Assembly: GCF_012275575.1 (NCBI RefSeq)
Contig: NZ_NPIH01000232.1
Coordinates: 1-64,000 of the forward strand
From: Paraburkholderia sp. SG-MS1
GTDB lineage: Bacteria; Pseudomonadota; Gammaproteobacteria; Burkholderiales; Burkholderiaceae
DNA length: 64,000 nucleotides
Reading direction: 5' to 3'
The position numbers and the translations under genes are program-made. The notes under the pieces are model-generated. The model was given only the letters and a program-made list of their open reading frames with translations. It was not told the origin of the DNA and did no database searches. Position 1 is the stretch's first letter. Each line of letters opens with the position of its first letter. Shown in pieces: positions 54,501 to 63,652 of the stretch.

Positions 54501-57130
54501 TGATGCATCCGCGGGACGAGGTAGATGACCGCGTAGATGGGCAGCCAGCTCAGGACGACGAAGTACCAGTAGGCCGCGTTCTCGCTCGTGTCGAGCAGGC
54601 GCTTTTTCTCGAACGGCCCGGCGTAGAGCAGCGTTGCCAGCACGGCGGTATCGACGGTATCGGTGATCAGGTGGGTCGTGTGCAGGCCGAGCAGCAGCCA
54701 CACGATCGAACCGTACGCATTCGCGTACCACATCACGTTGAGCGCGCCGAATTCAGCGCCACGCAAGACAAGGAACACAAGCGCGAACGCAAGACATATT
54801 GCAAGCCATAGACGCGCCCGATTGCGCTCGCCGCGCTCTGCCGCGCGCTTGGCAAGCTGGTTCGGCCAAAGGCTCGCGATCAATACAGCCGTATTGACCG
54901 ATCCCCACACCAGCGAGGGCGGCGGTGCATGCAGTGGCCACACTGCATTGACCGCGCGCAGATAGAAGTACATACCGACGGTCATCGCGAACAGGGTTCC
55001 CTCGATCAGCATCAAGCCCGCCGTCGCCCACCACATCAGGCTGCGATGACTGAACCCGAAGCTCGGCAATGCACGTACATCGAGCACCGCGGCCTTCTGC
55101 GGAGCGCCATGGCCGGCCGCTTTGTGCGAGGAGGGATTGGCGTTCACATGGCGCGCCGCCTTATTCGTGGCAGGCGAATCTGGCCAGCGCTCGAGCGCGC
55201 GCGCGACCCGGTTCTCGCGCCGCCCCGGCCAGAACCAGGCAATCATCGCCACCGCGACCGGCACCGTGCCCCACCATACGGCCGACGGCGTGAAGATCGA
55301 ACCGATGAAGAAGACCGTGGTTGCGATCGCACTGAGGAACGGCCAGATCGACGGTTGCGGAAAGAGTGGGCGCGTGTCCGGCCGCGCATCGAGGGCTGTC
55401 GTGGTCAGCACCTCGCGCGCGAGCGCGGCGAGGCCCGCCACCGCGCGCGGCGCGCGCTCCGGCTCCCACAGCGGCGCGCGGCCGTGGACGACCGGCAGCA
55501 CATCGAAGTTGTGCGGCGGCGGCGCGCTCGGGACGCTCCATTCGAGTGTGCCCGCGCCCCAAGGGTTCGCGTCGGCACGCGCGCCCCATCGCAAACTCCA
55601 TATCACGTTGACGATGAACAACAGCACGCTCACAGCGATCAGGTACGCACCCAGTGTCGCGATGAGATTCATACCCTCCCAGCCCATGGCGGCGGGATAC
55701 GTCCACACGCGCCGCGGCATGCCATGGAGGCCCAGCAGGTGCATCGGAAAGAAAGTGACGTTGAAGCCGACGAAGAACAGCCAGAACTGCCAACGCGCGA
55801 GGCGCTCGCCAAGCATGCGTCCGGTGAATTTCGGAAACCAGTAGTGGAAGGCGCCAAAGAGCGGAAACACCGCGCCGCCGAGCAGAACGTAATGCAGATG
55901 CGCCACGACGAAATAGGTGTCATGTACCTGCAGGTCGAGCGGTACGGAGCCGAGCATGATGCCGGTCATCCCGCCGAGCACGAGAATGAAGAAGAACGCG
56001 AGCACGAACAGCAGCGGCGGCTTCACACTCAGACGTCCGGTGAGCAGCGTCGCTAGCCAGCAATAGATCTGGATACCGGACGGAACCGCAATCATCACGC
56101 TCGCCGCGGTGAAGAATGTCTTGCCGAGATCGGGGACGGCCGTCGCGAACATGTGGTGCACCCACAAGCCGAACGCAAGAAACGCCGTCGCGATCAGCGC
56201 AAGCACCATCGCGGAGTAACCGAAAATCGGGCGGCGCGAGAACGTCTCGATGATCGATGACATAAAACCGAGCGCCGGAATGAAGATGAGATAGACCTCG
56301 GGATGACCGAAAAACCAGAACAGATGCTGCCACAACAGCACGTCGCCGCCGAGCGCCGGGTTATAGAACTGCGTCCCGACGAGTCGGTCGAGAATCAGCG
56401 CAGTGCTCGCCAGCATGACTGCGGGCATCGCGAACAGCACCATGAATTGCGTGACAAGTGTGGCCCACACGAAAAGAGGCATCCGGTTCAGCGACATGCC
56501 TGGCGCGCGCATCTTGAGGATCGTTGCGATCAATATGACGGCGACGAGTAACGCGGACAGCTCGCTAAACGTGATCATTTGCGCCCAGATATCGCTGCCC
56601 TTGCCAGTCGCATAGTCGGGCCCGGCCAGCGGCACATAGCTGAACCAGCCGGAGCGCGGGCCCGCACCTAGCAAAAATGCGATGAAGAGCGTGAAACCAC
56701 CGAACAGAAAGACCCAGTATGCGTACGCGTTCATCCGCGGAAACGCCACGCTGCGCGCGCCGATCAGCAGCGGAATCAGGTACATCGCAACCGCCTGCAT
56801 CACAGGAACCGCGAACAGGAACATCATGGCCGTGCCATGGATCGTGAAGAGCTGGTTGTACATGTCAGGGCCGACTACGTGGTTCGCCGGCCGCGCGAGC
56901 TGGGTGCGCATTACCAGTGCCATGAGACCCGCGAGCAGGAAAAACACGAACGTCGTGCACATGAAGCGGCGCGCGATGGTTTTGTGATCGATCGCGCTGA
57001 ACCAGCCGATGATCCCCGGGCGATCGCTCCACGTGCGCGCCAGCGCGGCCAGCGTACCGGTATCGGCATCCGGCCCGTCCTTGATCTGCGCCACGGCGTC
57101 GGCGCCCGACGGCGTTTCGGTCGTGTTCAT
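54497..57130 (-). CDS. ctaD: Cytochrome c oxidase, fused subunits I and III
   Basis: 877 aa from MNTTETPSGADAV at 57130. Residues about 35-560 are subunit I: IHGTAMMFLFAVP (heme a His), HLFWFFGHPEVYLIFIP (CuB His-Glu-Tyr), WVHHMFAT, and HDTYFVVAHLHYVLLGG (heme a3 and a His). After a linker, residues about 680-875 are subunit III (FGFSHRSLMWWATAGLMLIEGT, LGLHTTHLITDTVDTAVLA). Natural I+III fusions occur in caa3 oxidases. The ATGA overlaps with the subunit II gene and with the small membrane gene show tight coupling. Confidence 0.93.
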   Translation of the reverse strand: MNTTETPSGADAVAQIKDGPDADTGTLAALARTWSDRPGIIGWFSAIDHKTIARRFMCTTFVFFLLAGLMALVMRTQLARPANHVVGPDMYNQLFTIHGTAMMFLFAVPVMQAVAMYLIPLLIGARSVAFPRMNAYAYWVFLFGGFTLFIAFLLGAGPRSGWFSYVPLAGPDYATGKGSDIWAQMITFSELSALLVAVILIATILKMRAPGMSLNRMPLFVWATLVTQFMVLFAMPAVMLASTALILDRLVGTQFYNPALGGDVLLWQHLFWFFGHPEVYLIFIPALGFMSSIIETFSRRPIFGYSAMVLALIATAFLAFGLWVHHMFATAVPDLGKTFFTAASVMIAVPSGIQIYCWLATLLTGRLSVKPPLLFVLAFFFILVLGGMTGIMLGSVPLDLQVHDTYFVVAHLHYVLLGGAVFPLFGAFHYWFPKFTGRMLGERLARWQFWLFFVGFNVTFFPMHLLGLHGMPRRVWTYPAAMGWEGMNLIATLGAYLIAVSVLLFIVNVIWSLRWGARADANPWGAGTLEWSVPSAPPPHNFDVLPVVHGRAPLWEPERAPRAVAGLAALAREVLTTTALDARPDTRPLFPQPSIWPFLSAIATTVFFIGSIFTPSAVWWGTVPVAVAMIAWFWPGRRENRVARALERWPDSPATNKAARHVNANPSSHKAAGHGAPQKAAVLDVRALPSFGFSHRSLMWWATAGLMLIEGTLFAMTVGMYFYLRAVNAVWPLHAPPPSLVWGSVNTAVLIASLWPNQLAKRAAERGERNRARLWLAICLAFALVFLVLRGAEFGALNVMWYANAYGSIVWLLLGLHTTHLITDTVDTAVLATLLYAGPFEKKRLLDTSENAAYWYFVVLSWLPIYAVIYLVPRMHQ

Positions 57131-58251
57131 TGCAATGTGGTAAGCCATCGGACGACCGCGCGGCGATCGGCATCCGAAAGCGGCACAGCCGGCATCGTCG
57201 CGCCGGGCTTCAGTGCATTCGGATCCTTTATCCACGCGGCAAGATTTTCAGGCGTGTTGGCGAGCACGCCTGCGGCGATCGTCTCCCTGCTCATCAGATG
57301 AGTCAGGTCGGGGCCGGGAGTGCCCGCTGCGGAAGTGCCGCGCACCGTGTGACAACCCGCGCAACTCGCGCGCTCGAACACATCGCGGCCATGAAGCGCG
57401 ACGGCGTCGGTGGTTTGCGCCAGCGGCCGCGCCTGCCGCGCCACCCAGGCCGCGTAGCGCTCGGGCGACTCGGCGACGACGAGCATGGCCATCAAGGCAT
57501 GTTCCGCGCCGCAATATTCGGCGCACTGTCCGCGATAGGCGCCTGGCTGATCCGCGCGAAACTCGATCGTCGTGTCGATACCCGGCAGCATGTCTTTTTT
57601 CCCGTGCAGATTGGGGACCCAGAAGCTGTGGATCACATCGCCCGCCTGCAGCGACACGACAACCGGCCGGCCAACCGGCACGTGCAATTCGTTTGCGGTA
57701 ACGAAGCCAGGCTGTCCGCCCTGCGGACGATAGGACGCCTGCCACCACCATTGCGCGCCGAGCATGTCGATGCGCACCGGATCTGCTACCGGCATCCTCG
57801 AGAGCGCGCGATCTGTTAGCACGTCGGCGACGATCAGTCCGACGAGCACGATCACCGACAGCACGCTTGCGCCGATCACGACACGCCGCGTGCCGTTTTC
57901 CGGCTGCGTCAGCGAGCCAAGGTCGGGCGCGCGAGTCGCCGGCGGTTGCGCGGCAGAGCCGCGCCCATTGCGGACCAGCGCAACGAGAGTCGCTAGCAAC
58001 ACGAGTGCAAAGACGATCCCGCACACGATCAGCGAAAGGTTCCATAGCTTCGCGATGTGCGCAGCCTGCACGCCTGCCGGCTGCAACGCGCTTTGCTGCG
58101 GCTGCGCAGCGGACTGCGCAACGCGCGACATCGCGAGCAGTGAGGCGGCGACGGTATACGCCGCGCGGGCCGCGCGTTTCCAGCCGGCGCCCGCAGCGCC
58201 GCCGCAGGACCGCGCAATCGCACGAATGTGGGCTCCGACGTCGGCCATCAT
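57127..58251 (-). CDS. ctaC: Cytochrome c oxidase subunit II with C-terminal cytochrome c domain
   Basis: 374 aa. Signal/anchor region 1-50, two membrane helices (about 70-92 and 122-145). The CuA domain has GDVIHSFWVPNLHGKKDMLPG and CAEYCGAEHALM, giving the Cys/His/Met ligands. A fused cytochrome c domain (heme at ERASCAGCHTVRG, Met ligand in GATMPAVPLSD) follows. This identifies a caa3-type oxidase. First gene of the operon ctaC-ctaD/E-small membrane gene-ctaG-tri-heme cytochrome. Confidence 0.93.
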   Translation of the reverse strand: MMADVGAHIRAIARSCGGAAGAGWKRAARAAYTVAASLLAMSRVAQSAAQPQQSALQPAGVQAAHIAKLWNLSLIVCGIVFALVLLATLVALVRNGRGSAAQPPATRAPDLGSLTQPENGTRRVVIGASVLSVIVLVGLIVADVLTDRALSRMPVADPVRIDMLGAQWWWQASYRPQGGQPGFVTANELHVPVGRPVVVSLQAGDVIHSFWVPNLHGKKDMLPGIDTTIEFRADQPGAYRGQCAEYCGAEHALMAMLVVAESPERYAAWVARQARPLAQTTDAVALHGRDVFERASCAGCHTVRGTSAAGTPGPDLTHLMSRETIAAGVLANTPENLAAWIKDPNALKPGATMPAVPLSDADRRAVVRWLTTLQ

Positions 58252-59167
58252 TTACGTAGGTGAGCGTATGAGTTTGTGGGTCCAGAGCACTTTTCGTGCC
58301 GCTTCTCGTTACGGCCGGCGTGTCGTGCCTTGATTCATGACGCTCCGCCGAGCGATCTTTGCGCCGCGGAATCGAGGAAGCGTCTCACCTCTCGCGCGAA
58401 CTCGCGGCCTCGTGCAGCGCTTCCGGCGCGCCGGAGGAAAGGCAAAACATGCTGCGGGAGGAATTACACAGCGTGCGCACATTCTGCACGCCCGTGCGGT
58501 ACCGGGTGAGTCCCAGGCGTAGAGAACAATGACGGCGTTCCTCTTTAGTCTGTTCGCCGGCCGCGCGCTCGATGTCGCCGCGCGATAATGCACCCACCCG
58601 CTCGATCCTCGACGCAATGCCGGATGGCGGCGAGCTGACCATCAGCGCGGACGAAGAGAGCTTCATTCACGTGGTGACATCAGTGATGTGCCTCGACCCG
58701 CCGTCCCATATCGTCGGCATAGAAGTGGAACCCGTTCAGATACATATCGATCGCGTTGATCGGCGCACGGTTCTGAAGTGCTTGCGCCTCAACCCGAGCA
58801 TGCTGCTTTTCGCGGACTTCTCGCTCCCGGAAATTGGGCCGGCCCGCTCTCCTGGTAGCTGCGCAAACGCCCTTCCGACGCCTGCACAGCAGCAACTCGA
58901 AAACGCCGTGGCAAAGCCGATCAACTCGATAACCCGCGCCGGTCATGGCCGGTTAGAAACGAGCCCATGTTGTCTCCTGCATCACTGACGACGGCCCTCG
59001 TGCACGGTCGGGTCTAACGCGCGAAAGCGCCAGGTTTTTCCGTTGCGCAAGCCATGTTCCTCAAGGGCGACGGAAGGCTTGCGCGGCAACAGGCGAGAGC
59101 CAATGTGGAATGCCGCTTGCTCGGCACGAATTCCCCTGTCCCGACGCACGCAGCGCAGAAAGATCCC
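58252..59167. other. Intergenic region with a DUF1264 remnant
   Basis: About 915 bp upstream of the oxidase operon and the PIG-L gene. It contains the oxidase promoter and the DUF1264 scrap listed separately. Nothing else supported. Confidence 0.45.
58590..58946 (-). pseudogene. Remnant of a DUF1264 (OBAP-type) gene
   Basis: [20 protein letters not shown] and RRVEAHH match the conserved DUF1264 core, normally followed by YCxHxNE. Here a TGA stop (58680-58682) replaces the Tyr codon and the frame resumes with CHHVNEALF before losing similarity. Both ends of the gene are missing. Confidence 0.55.
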
Positions 59168-59872
59168 ATGAATGTCGATGGCCCATTGCTTGTGGTGTCT
59201 CCGCATCTGGACGACGCGGTGCTGAGTTGCGGCCTTTTGCTCGCCTCGCATCCCGCTGCAACCGTATGCACCATTTTCACGTCAGCGCCGGAAGCCGACA
59301 TGATCACCGACTGGGACCGCGCCTCGGGCTTCGCAGGCGCATTCGAGGCGATGCGCGCGCGCAGAACAGAGGACGTGCGCGCTCTGAGCGCGCTGCGCGC
59401 TTCACCCATTCATTTGCCTTTCTGCGACGCGCAATATCTGTCATCGCCTTCGCGCGAAGCACTTGTCGCGGCGTTGCGCGCAACGTTCGTCGAAGTGAAG
59501 CCCGCGACCGTGCTGTTCCCACTCGGACTCTTTCATTCCGATCACACGATGGCGTCAGACGCATGCCTCGCCGCCCTGCGGTCATTCAAAGATCCGGCGG
59601 CGTACGCATACGAAGACCTCCCCTACCGGAATATTCCAGGCGTCATTCAGGAGCGCCTCGCCACCATGCTCGAACAACGCATCAAGGTGAGCCCAGCCGA
59701 CATGGCAGACGCCGGGACGCACGCGCCACACCAGCAGTTGAAACAGGCAGCGCTCGGCAGGTACGCAAGCCAGTTACGAGCATTCGGTCCCGAAGGGCGT
59801 GCCGCCCTCGATTCGCCGGAACGCTACTGGCTCTTCCGCGCTGCCAACGAAAGCGGCAGTCGCCGTGATTGA
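59168..59872 (+). CDS. PIG-L family deacetylase (LmbE-like)
   Basis: 234 aa from MNVDGPLLVVSPHLDDAVLS. The zinc-binding PHLDDAVLSCG (residues 11-21) matches PHPDDxxxxxG, and LFPLGLFHSDHTMASDACL supplies the downstream His. Removes N-acetyl groups from sugar or small-molecule substrates. A GT2 gene follows 60 bp later in the same direction, so the pair probably makes or trims one glycoconjugate. Confidence 0.87.
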   Translation: MNVDGPLLVVSPHLDDAVLSCGLLLASHPAATVCTIFTSAPEADMITDWDRASGFAGAFEAMRARRTEDVRALSALRASPIHLPFCDAQYLSSPSREALVAALRATFVEVKPATVLFPLGLFHSDHTMASDACLAALRSFKDPAAYAYEDLPYRNIPGVIQERLATMLEQRIKVSPADMADAGTHAPHQQLKQAALGRYASQLRAFGPEGRAALDSPERYWLFRAANESGSRRD

Positions 59873-59932
59873 GCGCATCGGCACAACGCTTGCTCGACAC
59901 CTGCATCGCATCGTGAGAAGAACGTCAACAGC

Positions 59933-60877
59933 ATGGAAAACAAAACGCTGGCCCGGCGCATTTCCGTTGTGGTACTGACACATAACCGCGCGGAAGAACT
60001 GAGCGCCACACTCACCCGTCTGCTCGCCCTTCCCGAACGCCCACCCATTTTTGTCGCCGACAACGCTTCGACCGACAACACCGTCGCGCTCGTCAAGACG
60101 CTGTTTCCGACGGTCTGCGTGATCGAGTGCGGCGAAAATCTCGGCGCAGCCGGCCGCAATCGTGCGGCCGCCTGCGTCGGCACTGACTATGTCGCCTTCT
60201 GCGACGATGACACGTGGTGGGAGCCGGGTTCGCTCGAACGCGCGGTCCATCTGCTTGACGCATGGCCCAACGTCGGTGTTTTGAGTGCGCGCGTTGTTGT
60301 CGGCGAGAACCAGGCGCTGGACCCGACGTGCGCCGTGATGCGCGCGAGTCCGCTCGGCAGCGACGGCCTGCCCGGCCCCGCCTTGATCGGCTACATGGCG
60401 GGGGCGTGCGTGTTCCGCACGTCACTGTTTCGCGAGGTGGGCGGCTACGAACCGCGGCTGTTCGTCGGCGGTGAGGAAGAGTTGGTGGCGCTGGACGTGC
60501 TGGCAGCGAACCGGTCGATTGTCTATTGTGAGCAGTTGACCGTGCATCATTATCCATCGCCAGCACGCGATAGCCGCTTGCGACGCCGCACACTCGCGCG
60601 CAACGCCGCGTGGATCGCGTGGCTGCGTCTGCCATGGCTGCAGGCGTGCCGTGCGACGCTGCGCGCGCTCGATATGCTCGCGCGGGAGGGCAACCTGATG
60701 CATGACAGCGTCGCGCTCATGCGCGGACTCGCCTGGGCACTCCCGCACCGCCGCGTCGTACCGGCCAACGTATTGCATTTGCGCGCACGTGTCCACGCTG
60801 CTGAACGGTCCATCGGTGCGACATTGGCGGATAGCCACCAGAAGCCAGCCGGCGGCGAGATCGACGCGCGCACGTGA
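59933..60877 (+). CDS. Glycosyltransferase family 2
   Basis: 314 aa. GT-A fold: RISVVVLTHNRAEELSATL at the N-terminus, FVADNASTDNTVA, then the metal site VAFCDDDTWWEPGS (DxD-like). GGYEPRLFVGGEEELVALDV contains the acceptor-site ED region. No membrane helix, so a cytosolic sugar transferase. Co-directional with the PIG-L gene; convergent with the ABC fusion gene. Confidence 0.88.
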   Translation: MENKTLARRISVVVLTHNRAEELSATLTRLLALPERPPIFVADNASTDNTVALVKTLFPTVCVIECGENLGAAGRNRAAACVGTDYVAFCDDDTWWEPGSLERAVHLLDAWPNVGVLSARVVVGENQALDPTCAVMRASPLGSDGLPGPALIGYMAGACVFRTSLFREVGGYEPRLFVGGEEELVALDVLAANRSIVYCEQLTVHHYPSPARDSRLRRRTLARNAAWIAWLRLPWLQACRATLRALDMLAREGNLMHDSVALMRGLAWALPHRRVVPANVLHLRARVHAAERSIGATLADSHQKPAGGEIDART

Positions 60878-60967
60878 ATTCATTCACCCGGCGTCGCATA
60901 TGGAGTGAGGCCGTCTTGCAAGCTGCACCCGGGCGCGCGGCGCTCCAACGCTGTCTCGCGAGCAGAT

Positions 60968-63652
60968 TCACACGGACTGATTCGCCGTATTTGTCCGCGA
61001 CTTCCCGCCCGTCAGATTCGTGATGGCGAGGATCAACTCTTGCGGCGGCACCGGCTTGGTCAGATATGCGTCGAAGCCGGCCGCCTGCGCGCGTCGTGGA
61101 TCTTCCGTTTCTGTATAGCCGGTTAGCGCGATCGCCGGCAGCGGTGCATGTGCCTCGCTCATGCGTTCGCTTTCAAGGGCGCGTATACGACGCAGCACTT
61201 CGTAACCGTCTATGTCGGCTAGCACAATGTCACATAACAGCACCTGCGGCCATTCGTTCGTCTGCGCGCGCCCGAGCCACTCCAGCGCCTGCGCACCGGA
61301 CGATGCGAGCTGCACTCGCGCGCCACTCGCGCTCAACACCGCTTCGAGCGCGTCGCGCGTTTCTTCCTGATCGTCGATGGCCATGACCAGAAGATCGTCG
61401 ATCGGCCTCGCGCCACCGTCTTCGCGCCCATCGGTGACGGCGTGCAGCGGTAGCATCGCGACATATGCGAGCTGGCCGTGCAGCGGCATCAACGTAAAGC
61501 CACCGCCCGCCGCTGCGAGCCTCGCTTCCATGTGCCGCGCGGCCGACTCCTCCAGCTCGGCCGGCTTGCCACCCGCGCCGAGCACACTGACCCACGCATG
61601 ATTGTTATGTCGTTCGACCCGCAGCGCGATCCGCTCGCCGGCTGCCGCCTGCAGGATTTCATTGAGGCACAATTCGGCGATCAACGGTTGCAGAACGCTC
61701 GGATCGCCGGTCACGCGCAGGTCGTTGTCGCCAAGTTCCACGTGCACAGTCACGCGCTGTGCCGCAATTTCGTCATGCAAGGCGTCGATCGCACCGGAGG
61801 TCAACGTGGCGAGGCTCACCGACTGCGCGGTGAGTTTGCGCTGCGCATGCTCAAGTTCGCCCTGCTGCCATTGCAGCGACCACATCTTCGCGTACACGCC
61901 ATCACGCGACAGCAATTCCCGATGCGTACCCTGTTCGACCACGCGGCCATGCTCCATCACGAGAATCCAGTCGGCGTCCACCACGGTGGAAAGCCGATGA
62001 GCGATCACGATCGACGTACGGCCCTGCGCGAGGCGTGTCAGCTCGGTCTGGATTGCTCGCTCGGAGCGCGTGTCGAGCGCCGACGTCGCTTCATCGAACA
62101 CGATAATGCGCGGGTCCTTCAGAATGGCGCGGGCAATTGCGATGCGCTGGCGCTCACCGCCCGACAGACGCACGCCGCGCTCGCCGACGCGCGTATCGTA
62201 ATGGTCGGGCAGCCGTTCGATGAACTCGTCCAATTGCGCAGCGCGCGCCGCGCGCACGACATCCGCACGCGTCGCGGAGGGCCGGCCGTAAGCGATGTTG
62301 TAAGCGATCGTCTCGTTGAACAGCACGGTATCTTGCGGCACGATGCCGATGGCTTCGCGCAAGCTTCGCTGCGTCACCTTGCCGATGTCCTGACCATCGA
62401 TGCGGATCGCGCCACTTTCTGGCTGGTAAAGCCGGAACAACAGCTTCACGATCGTCGACTTGCCTGAGCCGCTGCCGCCGACCACCGCTAGCGTCTTGCC
62501 CGCATAAGCATGGAAATCGACGTCGCGCAAAATGGGCCGTGCCGGGTCATAGCCGAAGTCCACGTGTTCGAAGTCGATTTTTCCCGCCTTCACGATCAGC
62601 GGCTGTGCTGCGGGATCGTCGATATCCTCGCCCACTCGCCCTTGTGTTGCGAGAATCGCGAACATGCGCTCGACGTTGACCATCGCGTCATTGGTCTCGC
62701 GGAATACGAAGCCGAGCGTATTCAACGGCATGCAAATCTGGATCAGATAGGCATTCACCAGAATCAGATCGCCGACACTCATCGTGCGGGCGATCACATG
62801 CTGCGCGGCGAGCAGCATGATTGCGGCGATGCCGAGCGCGATCACCGCGCTCTGCCCGACGTGCAAGGCGGTCAGCGCGCGCTGATTTGCTATTCGTGCG
62901 TGGATCCATTTTTCCAGCACTTCGCTGAGGCGGCGCGTTTCGGCCTCTTCGGTCGCGAAGTATTTGACTGTGTCGTAATTCAGCAGGCTATCGACGAGAC
63001 GTCCATCGGATTGCGCCTCGAGCAGATTCACGGCGCGCTGAAATGCAACTCGCCGCCGTGTGAATAAAAATGTATAGACGGCGTAACAAACGAAGGTAAG
63101 CGCGATCGCCAGTGTGAACTCGCGCGCATAGGCGCGCACCATGATCGTGACGATCGTCGCGATCTCAAAGCCGGTCGGCACGATGGTGAACAACGCGACG
63201 CCCAGCAGAAAACCGATACCGTCCGCCCCTTTCTGCACGTCGCGCGCGATTGCGCCGGTTTCACGGCGCGTATGAAACCGCGCACTCATTCCGTGCAGAT
63301 GCGCGAACGTCCGTTCGGTGAAGGCGGCCACCGTGCGCTGCGTAACGACGCTGAACGCGACGTCGCGCGCTTCGTTGAGTGCGTCGCCGAGAAAGCGCAG
63401 CAGCGCGTAGGCAAGCACCAGAAACACGGGAAACAGCGCCTGCGAGACGGGTCGGCCGAGTTCGTCGACGATATGTTTGAGGACGAGCGGAATCAGTACG
63501 ATCGACAGCTTGCCCGCCACCATCAGTAAAAGGGACAGCGCGGTTTGCTTGCGATAACTCCACACGGCTTGCGCGAGGTCGGCGGCGATCCGGCCAGTGA
63601 GCCGCGGACGCGCCGGCGGCGATGGCGGGGGCGAAGTCGGTGAATTCGGCAT
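60968..63652 (-). CDS. ABC exporter fused to a kinase-like ATPase domain and a receiver domain
   Basis: 894 aa. Residues 20-330 are a six-helix ABC exporter membrane domain of the Atm1/HMT type (YDTVKYFATEEAETRR at 226-241). Residues 357-590 are the ATPase: Walker A GGSGSGKST 392-400, LSGGE 496-500, FDEATSALD 519-527, H-loop AHRLS 551-555. Residues about 600-735 look like a degenerate HATPase_c domain (VTGDPSVLQPLIAELCLNEI at 647-666) without a phospho-histidine. Residues 753-885 are a receiver domain: acidic pair Asp760/Asp761, phospho-acceptor Asp808 in LLCDIVLADIDGYEVL, Lys866 in TKPV. Such a fusion suggests transport gated by phosphorelay. Start at 63652 (MPNSPTSPPP). Confidence 0.88.
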   Translation of the reverse strand: MPNSPTSPPPSPPARPRLTGRIAADLAQAVWSYRKQTALSLLLMVAGKLSIVLIPLVLKHIVDELGRPVSQALFPVFLVLAYALLRFLGDALNEARDVAFSVVTQRTVAAFTERTFAHLHGMSARFHTRRETGAIARDVQKGADGIGFLLGVALFTIVPTGFEIATIVTIMVRAYAREFTLAIALTFVCYAVYTFLFTRRRVAFQRAVNLLEAQSDGRLVDSLLNYDTVKYFATEEAETRRLSEVLEKWIHARIANQRALTALHVGQSAVIALGIAAIMLLAAQHVIARTMSVGDLILVNAYLIQICMPLNTLGFVFRETNDAMVNVERMFAILATQGRVGEDIDDPAAQPLIVKAGKIDFEHVDFGYDPARPILRDVDFHAYAGKTLAVVGGSGSGKSTIVKLLFRLYQPESGAIRIDGQDIGKVTQRSLREAIGIVPQDTVLFNETIAYNIAYGRPSATRADVVRAARAAQLDEFIERLPDHYDTRVGERGVRLSGGERQRIAIARAILKDPRIIVFDEATSALDTRSERAIQTELTRLAQGRTSIVIAHRLSTVVDADWILVMEHGRVVEQGTHRELLSRDGVYAKMWSLQWQQGELEHAQRKLTAQSVSLATLTSGAIDALHDEIAAQRVTVHVELGDNDLRVTGDPSVLQPLIAELCLNEILQAAAGERIALRVERHNNHAWVSVLGAGGKPAELEESAARHMEARLAAAGGGFTLMPLHGQLAYVAMLPLHAVTDGREDGGARPIDDLLVMAIDDQEETRDALEAVLSASGARVQLASSGAQALEWLGRAQTNEWPQVLLCDIVLADIDGYEVLRRIRALESERMSEAHAPLPAIALTGYTETEDPRRAQAAGFDAYLTKPVPPQELILAITNLTGGKSRTNTANQSV

